This document shows, piece by piece, positions 1 to 8,868 of a stretch of 64,000 bases of DNA. The position numbers and the translations under genes are program-made. The stretch covers positions 2,418,001-2,482,000 of the forward strand of contig CBDBBY010000001.1 in the NCBI GenBank assembly GCA_965203215.1, written 5' to 3'. Every line of letters begins with the position of its first letter. Position 1 is the stretch's first letter. This DNA comes from CBDBBY01 sp965203215. Its GTDB lineage: Bacteria > Pseudomonadota > Alphaproteobacteria > Rhodobacterales > Rhodobacteraceae. The notes under the pieces were generated by a model, which worked only from the letters and a program-made list of their open reading frames with translations, made no database searches and was not told the origin of the DNA.

Positions 1-1
1 A

Positions 2-718
2 GAGGCGCTAATCCGTCATGGAAAGCTCATTTTTTCACAAGTCGCGAATGCAGCGCAGGAACTGAACGACCTGAGCGAAGGCAACAGCGGGCGGGTCGTT
101 GTCGGCACATTGCTCGCCGCTTCGCCGCGGCTGCTCCCGCTTGCCATCGAAAAGCTGATGGAGCGACGCCCCCGCGTGGCAATCAAGATCATCGAAGGCA
201 CCAATGAAGCGCTCATGCCCAGCCTTCGATCCGGGGAAATCGACATGGTTGTCGGCCGGTTGCCTGTTCACCGCCACCGCGACGAAATCGAGCAAGAAAA
301 GCTTTTTGACGAACAGCTTCTTGCTATCGTCGGACCGCAGCATCCGCTCGCGAAAACCAGGATTCAAACATTCGACCAACTCAAGTCATTCGGCTGGATC
401 ATTCCGCCGGTCGAGACGAGCCTTCGGCGGCAACTGGATCTGTTTTTTGTCTCTCAGGGCTCATTCGTTCCAAATTTCTCGTTGGAATCGGTATCGTACC
501 TCGCCAACCGCGCATTGCTGCAATCCCACGATCTGATTTCGCTGATGCCCAGCCAAGTGCCCGCCTATGACATCCGGAACGGAAATTTATGCGCATTGGA
601 GTGGAGTGTTCCCTTTGGATCCGGTCCCGTCGGCGTATCTTATCACCGAAAGGCCGAGATTTCGCCGGCCGGCAAATCACTGTTGAGCGCCTTGAAGGAA
701 GCGGCTTCCGATATCTGA
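2..718 (+). CDS. LysR-family transcriptional regulator, 3' part (5' end outside window)
   Basis: The frame is open from the first bases of the window, so the N-terminal winged helix-turn-helix lies upstream and is not seen. What remains is the linker helix (about residues 1-27 of the visible part) and a full periplasmic-binding-protein-like effector domain of about 210 residues, beginning with the hydrophobic strand RVVVGTLLAASPRLLP. The pattern of a first beta strand, the SGEIDMVVGRLP segment and the LFDEQLLAIVGPQHPLA segment is typical of LysR regulators, nearest by eye to GbpR/PcaQ-type effector domains that sense sugars or aromatic acids. The ligand and target genes cannot be told, since the usual divergent neighbour is out of view. 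A TTG inside the visible part is not a real start. Confidence 0.88.
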   Translation, partial: EALIRHGKLIFSQVANAAQELNDLSEGNSGRVVVGTLLAASPRLLPLAIEKLMERRPRVAIKIIEGTNEALMPSLRSGEIDMVVGRLPVHRHRDEIEQEKLFDEQLLAIVGPQHPLAKTRIQTFDQLKSFGWIIPPVETSLRRQLDLFFVSQGSFVPNFSLESVSYLANRALLQSHDLISLMPSQVPAYDIRNGNLCALEWSVPFGSGPVGVSYHRKAEISPAGKSLLSALKEAASDI

Positions 719-1082
719 AAGCAGCGCTTTGCTGCGATGATCTGCTTTGCCCGATTCAGCGCGGAACGGCTCATGCGGTGGCGAGGATTGCAACAGGTTC
801 CGCGCAGCAGGAAAAAATCACGGTCCACGACCCTGCAGGGCCTTGCCGCGAAGGCAAGATCAACCGGATCTTCAAGGCCGCCCCTTGCAAGCTTTGGACC
901 GCCGACTCCGCCTACTTCCGGCCGCGAAGGCGATGGCCATGGTCTGTGTTCGGCAAGCTGAACTCAGCGTTGTCGGTCAAACAATGAACGTCAAGCCAAT
1001 CACGCCGGACGGGTGCGTTTCATGTTTCTCGGGTCGAGTCGGTTCCGCGCTCGCGTGCTGCTTGGGTCCGGTGTTTCGAGGG
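719..1082. other. intergenic stretch, no gene recognised
   Basis: Between the LysR stop and the inverted-repeat element. Short overlapping open frames occur on both strands, but none has a plausible ribosome binding site, a recognisable family or a conserved-looking composition. No tRNA, terminator or promoter stands out. Confidence 0.5.
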
Positions 1083-1113
1083 TTGCAATGGGTGTGGGTC
1101 TGACATGTCACGC
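1083..1113 (+). repeat. left terminal inverted repeat
   Basis: 31 bp, pairs with 1411-1441 with one mismatch. It begins TTGCAATGGGTGTGGGTC and contains the palindrome TGACATGTCA. Confidence 0.75.
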
Positions 1114-1215
1114 GCTAGTCCGTTGCAATTTAACAGTTTTGCATCTTCTTGGATTCTGCTCGCGTGCGTTTGGCGAGGTTTCGATGACAACCCGACTGGC
1201 TTTGGGTGAATTTTG

Positions 1216-1419
1216 TCAGCGGGACAAGCATTCCGCCACCGAATCGCCAAGATCGTTCAAATCCAAAACGACGAGGGTCCTCCCGCTGCGGAGCACTTTG
1301 AACATTGCGAGCGCCAGACCGGGAGGCTTGCATGGAACTGGGGCGGCGCGTGCTGCAAGAGTTTCAGGAAGACCGGGATGCGCGATCGCACGGACCTTCT
1401 TACGAATAGTGCGTGACAT
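1216..1419 (-). pseudogene. decayed serine recombinase (resolvase/invertase) fragment
   Basis: The minus-strand frame reads ...PGLALAMFKVLRSGRTLVV followed by LDLNDLGDSVAE. Resolvase/invertase proteins have RPGL-x-A-x(3)-LR-x-GDTLVVW-x-LDRLGRS at the corresponding place, so the alignment is direct, but the conserved LDRLGRS has become LNDLGDS and the N-terminal catalytic-serine region (YARVST) is missing. The fragment lies wholly within the inverted-repeat element, so it may be the remains of that element's own recombinase. It cannot encode an active enzyme. The family call rests on pattern recognition of about 35 residues. Confidence 0.45.
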
Positions 1420-1441
1420 GTCAGACCCACACCCGTTGCAA
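1411..1441 (-). repeat. right terminal inverted repeat
   Basis: 31 bp, the reverse complement of the left repeat apart from one base. Read on the minus strand it begins TTGCAACGGGTGTGGGTC. Confidence 0.75.
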
Positions 1442-1598
1442 TAGGCGCTTACCAAGATCATGATACGCGCCCCACGCTAGAAATCTTTGCGGATGATCGC
1501 CCGTAAACACTGAAAACTGGAAACAGAAACGTCTAAGCTCATCAGACGAAGAAGCCAAATTGCAGCTGACACAGTCCCGAATGGAACGAGCTTATAGA

Positions 1599-2189
1599 AT
1601 GAACTGGATTGCCGAGGATGCGGTTAGCCTGCTGATGTTTCTTGCGCCAGGCCTGGTTGTTGTCGGGATTTTTCGCTCACCTGCCTCATATCCACCTTCA
1701 AGCGTCTTCAATCAAGTTGTTCAAGCGCTGATCTTTACGATTATTGTACAGAATCTTTGCTGGGGCTTTGTTGAACTGTTCGAAGTAAATGTCGGCGAGG
1801 GTGATACCTCGTGGATAACACCATATCCTCCTTATCTTTCGCTCACGCTTGCCACAGCATTGGCAGTTCTCCTATCAGCAACATACGGAAATGATACTAT
1901 ACATAAGGTCATGCGTCACATTCGCATAACTCGTGAAACATCTTTTTCTTCCGAGTGGTATTCTGCGTTTCACCGGCACCGAAATTGTTATGTGATTCTG
2001 CATCTTGCCGATGGGAGATATCTCCATGGGTGGCCCGAAGAATGGCCCAGCCAACCGGAAAAAGGGCATTTCAGACTCTCGGAATATACGTGGTTGACAA
2101 CTCATGAAGTTGACGGTGAAGTGGTTTTTTCGTATGTCGGTCAAGAATGTGTTGAGCAATGTCCTTACGGGAAAAGCATATTGATCTAA
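1599..2189 (+). CDS. DUF6338-like integral membrane protein
   Basis: A 196-residue protein with three hydrophobic segments in the N-terminal half (about residues 8-25, 41-60 and 77-95), followed by a soluble C-terminal domain with CYVILHLADGRYLHGWPEEWPS and a following GHFRLSEYTWL segment. That combination of membrane segments and a Y-x-x-L-x-L-DGR-x(3)-GWPEEWPS motif is what I know from the DUF6338 family, whose function is unknown. The ATG at 1599 is preferred because GGAACGAG lies upstream; an ATG at 1581 would add six residues. The gene is followed after 66 bp by a proline-rich mini-gene with its own ribosome binding site, suggesting a two-gene unit. Confidence in coding is high; the family name is from memory. 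Confidence 0.7.
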   Translation: MNWIAEDAVSLLMFLAPGLVVVGIFRSPASYPPSSVFNQVVQALIFTIIVQNLCWGFVELFEVNVGEGDTSWITPYPPYLSLTLATALAVLLSATYGNDTIHKVMRHIRITRETSFSSEWYSAFHRHRNCYVILHLADGRYLHGWPEEWPSQPEKGHFRLSEYTWLTTHEVDGEVVFSYVGQECVEQCPYGKSILI

Positions 2190-2255
2190 TCCTCTGAGGT
2201 CGTTATGGTTGAATTCATGAAGATACTCTCGGAAGACCAATAACGGAGTTGAAAA

Positions 2256-2457
2256 ATGGTCAAAGTTCCAAACCCACCTCCCTCCAAGCGAAACCCTCCC
2301 GTAAATGAGTTGCGGAGGGGGGGCAACGCCTAAGCCGACCCTTGCACCGAAAAAGCAACCCCTTCCCCCAGCACCTCCGCCAAGAAAAATGGAGGTGATA
2401 CAGAAGCGACGCAGAGAGCAAATGCTGGCGACGCAGGCGAGAGACCGGTTGGTGTAG
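2256..2457 (+). pseudogene. small proline-rich protein, frameshifted at a G7 tract
   Basis: An ATG at 2256 preceded by AACGGAG opens a frame (MVKVPNPPPSKRNPPVNELRR) that stops at 2331-2333, just after seven Gs at 2317-2323. Removing one G moves the frame onto ATPKPTLAPKKQPLPPAPPP, which runs to a TAG at 2455-2457. The repaired product would be about 66 residues, with proline- and basic-rich N-terminal and central parts and a charged helix-like C-terminus (KRRREQMLATQARDR). Because both halves share the same odd composition and the break lies at a homopolymer, a single-base slip is the simplest explanation: a decayed gene, a phase-variable switch, or a sequencing error. The function is unknown; its position suggests partnership with the upstream membrane protein. 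Confidence 0.5.
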
Positions 2458-2788
2458 GCGCGTCGCCCCCTGAACTGTCCGGGTTTTCCGGATAGCAATC
2501 GGCTAAACAAACGAGCCGCAAACTTGAAGCAGGGAATCCATTCCGAAAGAAGCATGCCCCGAGGCAACCATCCGAACTCCGCGCGCACGGAGTCCGGCTG
2601 TTCAAGGAAAATCGTCCCAATTGCTCCAGCGAAAGCGCAGCCTACGAACCTCGATCATGGAGAAGTTCGGATGCTCCCGCTTCTCGCTTCGCGAATGGTG
2701 CATTCCGCCAGCAAAACGACGAGGTTGAAAAAGCAGCCTGAGTGTTGAACAAAGCACTCTCCGGAAAACCCGGGGCGATTCAATTTCT
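2458..2788. other. intergenic stretch, no gene recognised
   Basis: Lies between the convergent proline-rich gene and the lipoprotein gene. I see short spurious open frames only and no clear intrinsic terminator for either neighbour. Confidence 0.45.
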
Positions 2789-3568
2789 TTAACAACCTCG
2801 CTCTTCACCTGTTCTGTAGAATATGGGTTTGGAAAGAAACAGATCTTCAAAGAAAACCAGCCGGTTCTGCATGATTTCACTCGCCTGCGCTTCCACGTTT
2901 GCTGGCAAGCGACCGGGATGAATGAGCATGGCCCAGGCGAACAGGGCGGATTCCGCCATGTCTTCCTGGTCAGGTTCGCGCGCCGCGTAATCCGTTATGT
3001 AACCCCCATCGGCCTCATGTGCTCTGCGCCATTCCTGCGAACGGGCATAACGGCTGTCCAAGGTCGCATGCACCGACTCGTGAAAGACGGTCTCTTCCAG
3101 ATCATGATTGCGGATGCGCGTGCGGATATTGTCTGAGTAGAGCACGAAGAAATGGCCAATGTCTTCGGCGAAGGCCGTCTCGTCGCCTTCGTGGATCACG
3201 ACGTGATCAAGCTTGGAACGCATCAGCGTGGGCAGTTTGCCGATGGCCTGAGCCACCGGCTCCACGGACGCCATCGCCGCCGACTGCGAGCCGAAGTCAG
3301 GGTGTGCCCAGAGTTCAACTGAGGTGCCATCCCGGTAACGCGCCGTGTAGATGAATGTGCCATCCGCAAAAAGCGCATCCCGGCGCTTGTCGGGCATTTC
3401 CGCTCTGCGCGTCCCTGAATAGGTCAGACAGGAAAAAACGCTCTGGTCCGACGTTCGGATGAACTCAAGATCGTTGGACACAACCGAATTCGGGTAAATG
3501 GGATCCGACATCGCATCGCATCCTGCAAACAGAAATGGCAAAAAAATCAGATGGCGAATGCAACTCAT
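2789..3568 (-). CDS. putative zinc-metallopeptidase lipoprotein
   Basis: 259 residues from the ATG at 3568, chosen because TTGAGGATTTGATT precedes it and because the product then starts with a lipoprotein signal: MSCIRHLIFLPFLFAG before Cys17 (lipobox LFAGC). The mature part has an HExxH zinc motif at residues 163-167 (HESVH, in an ETVFHESVHATLD helix) and, about 40 residues on, EDMAE (202-206), which could supply the third zinc ligand as in zincins that use an E-x-F-A-E helix. Tyrosines at 190 and 194 in between fit a catalytic cleft. I infer a membrane-anchored, periplasm-facing protease; substrate unknown. The gene is monocistronic, transcribed toward the proline-rich mini-gene, and I recognise no close family. 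Confidence 0.65.
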   Translation of the reverse strand: MSCIRHLIFLPFLFAGCDAMSDPIYPNSVVSNDLEFIRTSDQSVFSCLTYSGTRRAEMPDKRRDALFADGTFIYTARYRDGTSVELWAHPDFGSQSAAMASVEPVAQAIGKLPTLMRSKLDHVVIHEGDETAFAEDIGHFFVLYSDNIRTRIRNHDLEETVFHESVHATLDSRYARSQEWRRAHEADGGYITDYAAREPDQEDMAESALFAWAMLIHPGRLPANVEAQASEIMQNRLVFFEDLFLSKPIFYRTGEERGC

Positions 3569-4114
3569 AATCAAATCCTCAATGCGGTGGCCATTATGCT
3601 CCGTCCATCGCATGGATGCGCCGACCACGGTGGAATTCGTTTTGGGGCTTATATGCTTGCCTTCTGTATTTTTCGCTATCATCGAAATTCAGATCCGCGG
3701 ATCCCGGCGAGATCGATCAGGCTCGCGTGGGGAGCGAGTTGCCGAAGATCCGCGCTGGTTTCGTTCGATGCGCGGGCAGCATGGAAAGCTTGTGGACAAT
3801 CCCTGCCGGAGCTTTCGGCCGGACCGCGGTACGGGCTTGGACTGCCCGGCGTTCGTCCCGCACTTTCCGCGCCGCGGCCGTCCTGAAGCCACTCCGCCCG
3901 AACATCCCGGCTTGCCAAGCCATCGCTCGCGGCGAACCGGCGTTTGTCTTGATCGCCGCGCGGCGGTCCGAACGAATTCGGACGAGTCGAATTCTCAACA
4001 GATTTCAATTCGGAGGCGGCAGCGGCGATTTGGTTCAAGACCCTCGGCGCCGGACGAAAAAAACGGCGGGCATAACTGAGCCCGCCAAATTTATCACCAA
4101 CAGGGAGGAGTAAA
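3569..4114. other. intergenic stretch with terminator-like hairpin, no gene recognised
   Basis: About 545 bp upstream of the lipoprotein gene and downstream of gltB. A plus-strand open frame covers 3616-4113 but its arginine-rich, low-complexity composition and the hairpin inside it argue against coding. The only structured part is the hairpin at 4065-4086. Confidence 0.45.
4057..4086 (-). terminator. rho-independent terminator downstream of gltBD
   Basis: Read on the minus strand: a 7-bp perfect stem GGCGGGC/GCCCGCC with an 8-base loop, followed by G and seven Ts. It lies about 185 bp beyond the gltB stop in the direction of gltBD transcription. Confidence 0.7.
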
Positions 4115-4186
4115 ATGGTGATACAACGCATTAGGGGGCTGTGCATATACTTTTCAACAGAATTTTTCCGACAGGTTATTCAATAA
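4115..4186 (+). CDS. possible 23-residue leader or micro-peptide
   Basis: An ATG at 4115 sits four bases after GGGAGGAG (4103-4110), the strongest Shine-Dalgarno match I noticed in the window, and starts a 23-codon frame with a hydrophobic-aromatic middle (GLCIYF). It lies downstream of gltB on the opposite strand with no gene behind it for thousands of bases on that strand. It could be a true micro-protein or a chance match. There is no family evidence. Confidence 0.2.
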   Translation: MVIQRIRGLCIYFSTEFFRQVIQ

Positions 4187-4270
4187 GGCGTGAATTCCGG
4201 CGGGCCCGCTCTTCAAATTTGGTCCGCTCCAAACGCGCAAGCCGAAACTCGGGCTTCCAAGGCTCTTGGA

Positions 4271-7200
4271 TCACGCAGATAATTCAGCTGTTTCAATGCT
4301 TAACGGATGCGGCAGGTGGGCAAGCATTTCCTTCGGGCAAATTTGGAGAAAACGGTTTTTCTCCTCGTCCCAGCCGTCAATAATTTTTTCTGCCTTCTTG
4401 CTTCCGGTTTCTTCAAAGTGGCGAACGACGAGCGCGCGGAGCTGCTTTTCCCAATGCTTGACCGTCACCGGGCAAACGACGATTGAATCGGTGTTCATAT
4501 CCTTCTCTGCCGTACCGTTCGGATCGTAGACGTAAGCCATTCCTCCTGTCATGCCGGCGCCGAAGTTCGGTCCGACCGGACCTAGTACGACCGCCACGCC
4601 CGCGGTCATGTACTCGCACCCGTTCGAGCCGCATCCTTCCGCAACCACTTCGGCGCCGGAATTCCGGACGCAAAACCGCTCGCCTGCGCGTCCTGCAGCA
4701 AACAGACGGCCTCCGGTCGCTCCGTACAGCACCGTATTGCCCATGATCGCATTCTCTCCCGCCGCCGGGCGAAGCGACGGCGAGGGACGCAATGAAATGA
4801 TTCCTCCCGACAGTCCTTTGCCGACATAGTCGTTCGCGTCGCCGTCCACTTCCAGCTTCAGTCCTCTGACTGCGAAGGCTCCCAGCGACTGACCGGCCGA
4901 GCCGGTCAGCTTGACCGTGAGATGATCCGGCTTGAGACTGTTGTTCATTCCGAAACGCTCTACAATGCGGGACGACGTCCTCGCGCCGATCGTGCGCTGG
5001 GTGTTCCGGACCGCGTAGGACAATTCCATCTTTTCGCCGTCGGCGAAGAACGGCTGCGCGTCGCGGAAAATGTCGGCGTCGAGCGAATCAGGCACCTCGT
5101 TGCGAACGCGCTCGAAGCAACTGCCGACTTTCTCGCTTTCGTCGACTCGGATCAGAAGCGGGTTCAAATCCAAGTCGTCGAGGTTCTTGGCTCCGCGCGA
5201 CACCTGCGTCAGAAGGTCGGAGCGCCCGATGATCTCATCGAGCGACCTCGCTCCTATGGACGCGAGGATTTCGCGCACTTCCTGCGCGTAGAACGTGAAT
5301 AGATTCACGACTTTTTCAGGCGTTCCCGTGAATCTCATCCGAAGGCGTTCGTCCTGCGTGCACACGCCCACCGGACAAGTGTTCGAATGGCACTGCCTGA
5401 CCATGATGCAGCCCATCGCGACAAGCGCGGCAGTGCCTATTCCGAACTCCTCGGCGCCGAGCATGGCCGCAATTATGATATCCTTGCCGGTTCGAAGTCC
5501 GCCGTCGGTCCTGAGGGTAACTCTGTTCCTCAGGTTGTTAAGGGTCAGAACCTGATGCGTCTCCGCGAGACCGATCTCCCAAGGCAGCCCGGCGAATTTG
5601 ATCGACGTCGCGGGAGACGCGCCGGTTCCGCCGTTGTGCCCCGACACGAGAATGACATCCGCCTTCGCCTTGGCGACGCCGCCGGCGATGGTGCCGATTC
5701 CGCCCGAGGAAACCAGCTTGACCGTGACCTTCGCGCGCGGATTGATTTGCTTCAGGTCGTAAATCAGCTGCGCAAGATCTTCTATCGAGTAGATGTCGTG
5801 GTGAGGCGGAGGCGAGATCAGTGAAACGCCCTTCGTCGAATGACGCAATCGGGCAATCAAGTCGGTCACCTTCATTCCGGGCAATTGCCCGCCCTCGCCC
5901 GGCTTCGCGCCCTGCGCGATCTTGATCTCGAGCTCGTCGCAACGGTTGAGATACTCCGCCGTCACGCCGAAACGGCCGCTCGCGACCTGCTTGATCCGCG
6001 CGGACGGATTGTCCCCGTTCGGGTCGGGCGCGAAATGCGCCGGATCCTCTCCGCCTTCGCCGGAGTCCGACTTCGCTCCGATCCGGTTCATGGCAATGTT
6101 GAGGGTCTTGTGAGCTTCGGGACCCAATGCCCCGAGCGACATGCCCGGCGTCACGAATCGTTTGCGGATCTTGGTTATCGATTCCACTTCGCCGATATGC
6201 ACCGGCTTCGATCCCGGCTTGACGTCCAGAAGGTCGCGCACATGGATCGGCAAAGCCGACTGCAATTTCGCGGAATACTTTTTCCATAAGGCATAGCTTC
6301 CGCGGTCGCAGGCCGTCTGCAGCATGTGCATGGCTTGCGCTTCCCATGCATGCGCCTCGCCCGACTGGCGCGCCTTGTAGAAACCGCCGATCGGCAGCAG
6401 CCCCGCCGCCCCGCCCCAAGCCATTTCGTGGAGTTCAAGCACTTTTTCTTGCAGGCCAGACACCCCGATGCCGGATATGCGGCTTTGCATTCCTGGAAAA
6501 TATTCGGCGATCATCGCCCGAGACAGCCCGAGCGCCTCGAAATTCAGGCCGCCTCTGTAGGAAGAGATCACGGCGATGCCCATTTTGGACATTATTTTCA
6601 GCAAGCCCTGATCAATGGCGCTCCGGTATGTCGCGACGGCCTGCTTCAACGTGCCGCCGAGCAAACCGGCCGAAACGCGGTCGGCGAGCGTGTCCTGCGC
6701 CAGATACGCATTCACTGAGGTGGCTCCGCAACCGATCAGAACGGCGAAATAATGCGAATCCAGACACTCCGCCGACCTGACATTCAAAGTCGTGAACGTC
6801 CGCAGGCCCTGCCGGATCAGCCAGCTGTGGACGGCGCTTGCCGCGAGAATCATCGGCATCGGAATCCAATCGGCGTCCTGCCGCTCGTCAGTCAGCACAA
6901 GGTGCGCAGATCCGGATCGGACGGCGTTCTCCGCTTCGCTCCTGATTCTCCGGAGCGCGTCCTGCAGAGCGTCCGACCCGCCGTCTTTCCTGAACGAGCA
7001 GCTTATCCATGCGACCGAGTCGCCGAAATCCTCCATCAACGCCTTGAACATGCCGTTGCTCAGGAACGGAGAGTTCAGCACCGTCGCCACGGTTTCCTCG
7101 TTGCTTTGATCGAGGACGTTCCTGAAATTCCCGAATCGCGTCTTCAGCGTCATCACGCGGTACTCCCGCAATGAATCGATCGGCGGATTCGTGACCTGGC

Positions 7201-8806
7201 TGAAATTCTGGCGAAAATAATGGCTGAGTGGGCGGCAATTCTTCGAAAGGACGGCGAGCGGCGTATCGTCGCCCATGGAAACCACAGCTTCCTTTCCGTC
7301 TTCGGCCATCGGCGCAAGCACGGCTTCCAGATCTTCCACCGTAAATCCCGCCATCAGCTGACGTTTCCGCAGTTCCCCGCCTGAGTAGAGAGCTGGCTCC
7401 TCGACCTCGCCCACTTCGTCCTCGAACTCCCGGATTTTGCCGGCAAGCTCGCCGAACCGCATGGATGCCGCGAGACGATCCTTGATTTCGGCATCCCGAT
7501 AGATTTTTCGCTCAGCAAGATTCGCTGCGATCATCTGGCCGGGGCCGAGGGCGCCCTTTTCGACCACGGTCGACTCGTCGACCGACACCATCCCGGTTTC
7601 AGAGCCTGCAAGAAGCATGTTGTCGGAAGTCAGCGTGTAGCGCATGGGCCGCAGCCCGTTCCTGTCCATCCCGGCGCAGACCCAGACGCCATCGGTCATC
7701 GCGAGGGCCGCAGGACCGTCCCACGGCTCCATTACCGCGTTGTAGTAGCCGTACATGTCGCGCCACGCGGCGGGGATCTCGACCGCGCCTTCAGGCATCG
7801 CCTCGGGAACGAGTATGGTCTTGGTCATCGGAGCGCTTCTGCCGGCGCGCACCATCACTTCGAACACCGCATCGAGAGCGGCGGAATCCGACGACCCCAA
7901 GGGAACGATCGGCTTTATGTCTTCCGCCGCATCGCCGAATGTCGCGGAAGCCATTCGAATCTCGTGGCTCTTCAGCCAATTCAGGTTGCCTTTGAGGGTG
8001 TTGATTTCGCCGTTGTGCGCGAGCATCCTGAATGGCTGCGCCAGCCACCATTGCGGGAACGTGTTCGTCGAATACCGCTGGTGGTAGATCGCGAAAGCCG
8101 AGATGAACCGCTCGTCCTTAAGATCCGGATAAAACTCCGCGACCTGTTCAGCGAGCATCATCCCCTTGTAGATGATCGATCTGCATGACAGCGAGCAGAT
8201 GTAGAATCCGCTAACTTGCGCGGCGACAGCCGCCCGTTCAATCCTGCGCCTCAAAATGTAGAGTTCGCGTTCGAACTCTTCCTCGCCGAGATTTTTGCCG
8301 TCCGCGATCAGGAGTTGCTCGATTTCCGGACGCGTGGCTTTGGCCTTTTCGCCCAATACCTCCGTGTTCACCGGAACATGGCGCCATCCGTATATGTTGT
8401 GACCGCTGCGCAATATCTCGGACTCCACGATCGTCCTGCAGCTTTCCTGCGCATTGAAATCGTTGCGGGGAAGAAACGTCATGCCGACAGCAATCCGTCC
8501 GCCGGCGCGCGGATCATGGCCGGTCCGTCTCACTTGCTCGTCGAAGAACTCGGCAGGAATTTGAAAATGCAGGCCGGCTCCGTCGCCTGTCTTTCCATCG
8601 GCATCCACAGCTCCCCGATGCCAGACGGATTTCAACGCATCGATTCCGTTCTCGACCACTTTGCGCGTGCGCTTCCCGTCGACGGCGACGATAAATCCGA
8701 CACCGCAAGAATCATGCTCGTCCTCGGCTCTATAGAGTCCCTTGGCCTCGGCGTCTTTCCGACTCCCATCCATTTCCTCGGCCCAAACGCCGAATTCGCC
8801 GTTCAT
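4271..8806 (-). CDS. gltB: glutamate synthase (NADPH) large subunit
   Basis: 1511 residues, the usual length. GltB hydrolyses glutamine and adds the ammonia to 2-oxoglutarate to make two glutamates, with electrons from GltD; cytosolic. The class II amidotransferase nucleophile is Cys34 (HDSCGVGF), so the first 33 residues are probably a propeptide that is cleaved. The FMN-binding synthase domain follows in the C-terminal half, with the [3Fe-4S] cysteines at 1133, 1139 and 1144 (CIMVRQCHSNTC), spaced as in known enzymes. The C-terminus is the GXGXG beta-helix. An alternative start is Met12. It lies 62 bp after gltD, with a terminator about 185 bp downstream, so gltDB is one operon. Confidence 0.97.
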   Translation of the reverse strand: MNGEFGVWAEEMDGSRKDAEAKGLYRAEDEHDSCGVGFIVAVDGKRTRKVVENGIDALKSVWHRGAVDADGKTGDGAGLHFQIPAEFFDEQVRRTGHDPRAGGRIAVGMTFLPRNDFNAQESCRTIVESEILRSGHNIYGWRHVPVNTEVLGEKAKATRPEIEQLLIADGKNLGEEEFERELYILRRRIERAAVAAQVSGFYICSLSCRSIIYKGMMLAEQVAEFYPDLKDERFISAFAIYHQRYSTNTFPQWWLAQPFRMLAHNGEINTLKGNLNWLKSHEIRMASATFGDAAEDIKPIVPLGSSDSAALDAVFEVMVRAGRSAPMTKTILVPEAMPEGAVEIPAAWRDMYGYYNAVMEPWDGPAALAMTDGVWVCAGMDRNGLRPMRYTLTSDNMLLAGSETGMVSVDESTVVEKGALGPGQMIAANLAERKIYRDAEIKDRLAASMRFGELAGKIREFEDEVGEVEEPALYSGGELRKRQLMAGFTVEDLEAVLAPMAEDGKEAVVSMGDDTPLAVLSKNCRPLSHYFRQNFSQVTNPPIDSLREYRVMTLKTRFGNFRNVLDQSNEETVATVLNSPFLSNGMFKALMEDFGDSVAWISCSFRKDGGSDALQDALRRIRSEAENAVRSGSAHLVLTDERQDADWIPMPMILAASAVHSWLIRQGLRTFTTLNVRSAECLDSHYFAVLIGCGATSVNAYLAQDTLADRVSAGLLGGTLKQAVATYRSAIDQGLLKIMSKMGIAVISSYRGGLNFEALGLSRAMIAEYFPGMQSRISGIGVSGLQEKVLELHEMAWGGAAGLLPIGGFYKARQSGEAHAWEAQAMHMLQTACDRGSYALWKKYSAKLQSALPIHVRDLLDVKPGSKPVHIGEVESITKIRKRFVTPGMSLGALGPEAHKTLNIAMNRIGAKSDSGEGGEDPAHFAPDPNGDNPSARIKQVASGRFGVTAEYLNRCDELEIKIAQGAKPGEGGQLPGMKVTDLIARLRHSTKGVSLISPPPHHDIYSIEDLAQLIYDLKQINPRAKVTVKLVSSGGIGTIAGGVAKAKADVILVSGHNGGTGASPATSIKFAGLPWEIGLAETHQVLTLNNLRNRVTLRTDGGLRTGKDIIIAAMLGAEEFGIGTAALVAMGCIMVRQCHSNTCPVGVCTQDERLRMRFTGTPEKVVNLFTFYAQEVREILASIGARSLDEIIGRSDLLTQVSRGAKNLDDLDLNPLLIRVDESEKVGSCFERVRNEVPDSLDADIFRDAQPFFADGEKMELSYAVRNTQRTIGARTSSRIVERFGMNNSLKPDHLTVKLTGSAGQSLGAFAVRGLKLEVDGDANDYVGKGLSGGIISLRPSPSLRPAAGENAIMGNTVLYGATGGRLFAAGRAGERFCVRNSGAEVVAEGCGSNGCEYMTAGVAVVLGPVGPNFGAGMTGGMAYVYDPNGTAEKDMNTDSIVVCPVTVKHWEKQLRALVVRHFEETGSKKAEKIIDGWDEEKNRFLQICPKEMLAHLPHPLSIETAELSA

Positions 8807-8868
8807 GGAGCCTTCCTTCTTCCGTCGCGGCTCTTCGCAGCTTCATTCCAACCCGGCATCTCGAATTC

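Larger units (their letters stand above)
1083..1441. mobile_element. 359-bp element with 31-bp terminal inverted repeats
   Basis: Positions 1083-1113 and 1411-1441 are inverted repeats matching at 30 of 31 bases (the mismatch is the seventh base from the outer end). Each repeat contains the palindrome TGACATGTCA. The size and structure are those of a MITE or a heavily deleted transposon. The interior encodes on the minus strand a fragment that looks like the catalytic core of a serine recombinase. I see no convincing target-site duplication. I cannot assign the repeat to a named IS family. Confidence 0.6.

Noticed and set aside
3616..4113. 165-codon plus-strand open frame
   Set aside because: Contains the gltBD terminator hairpin and has low-complexity Arg/Ala composition; no family recognised.
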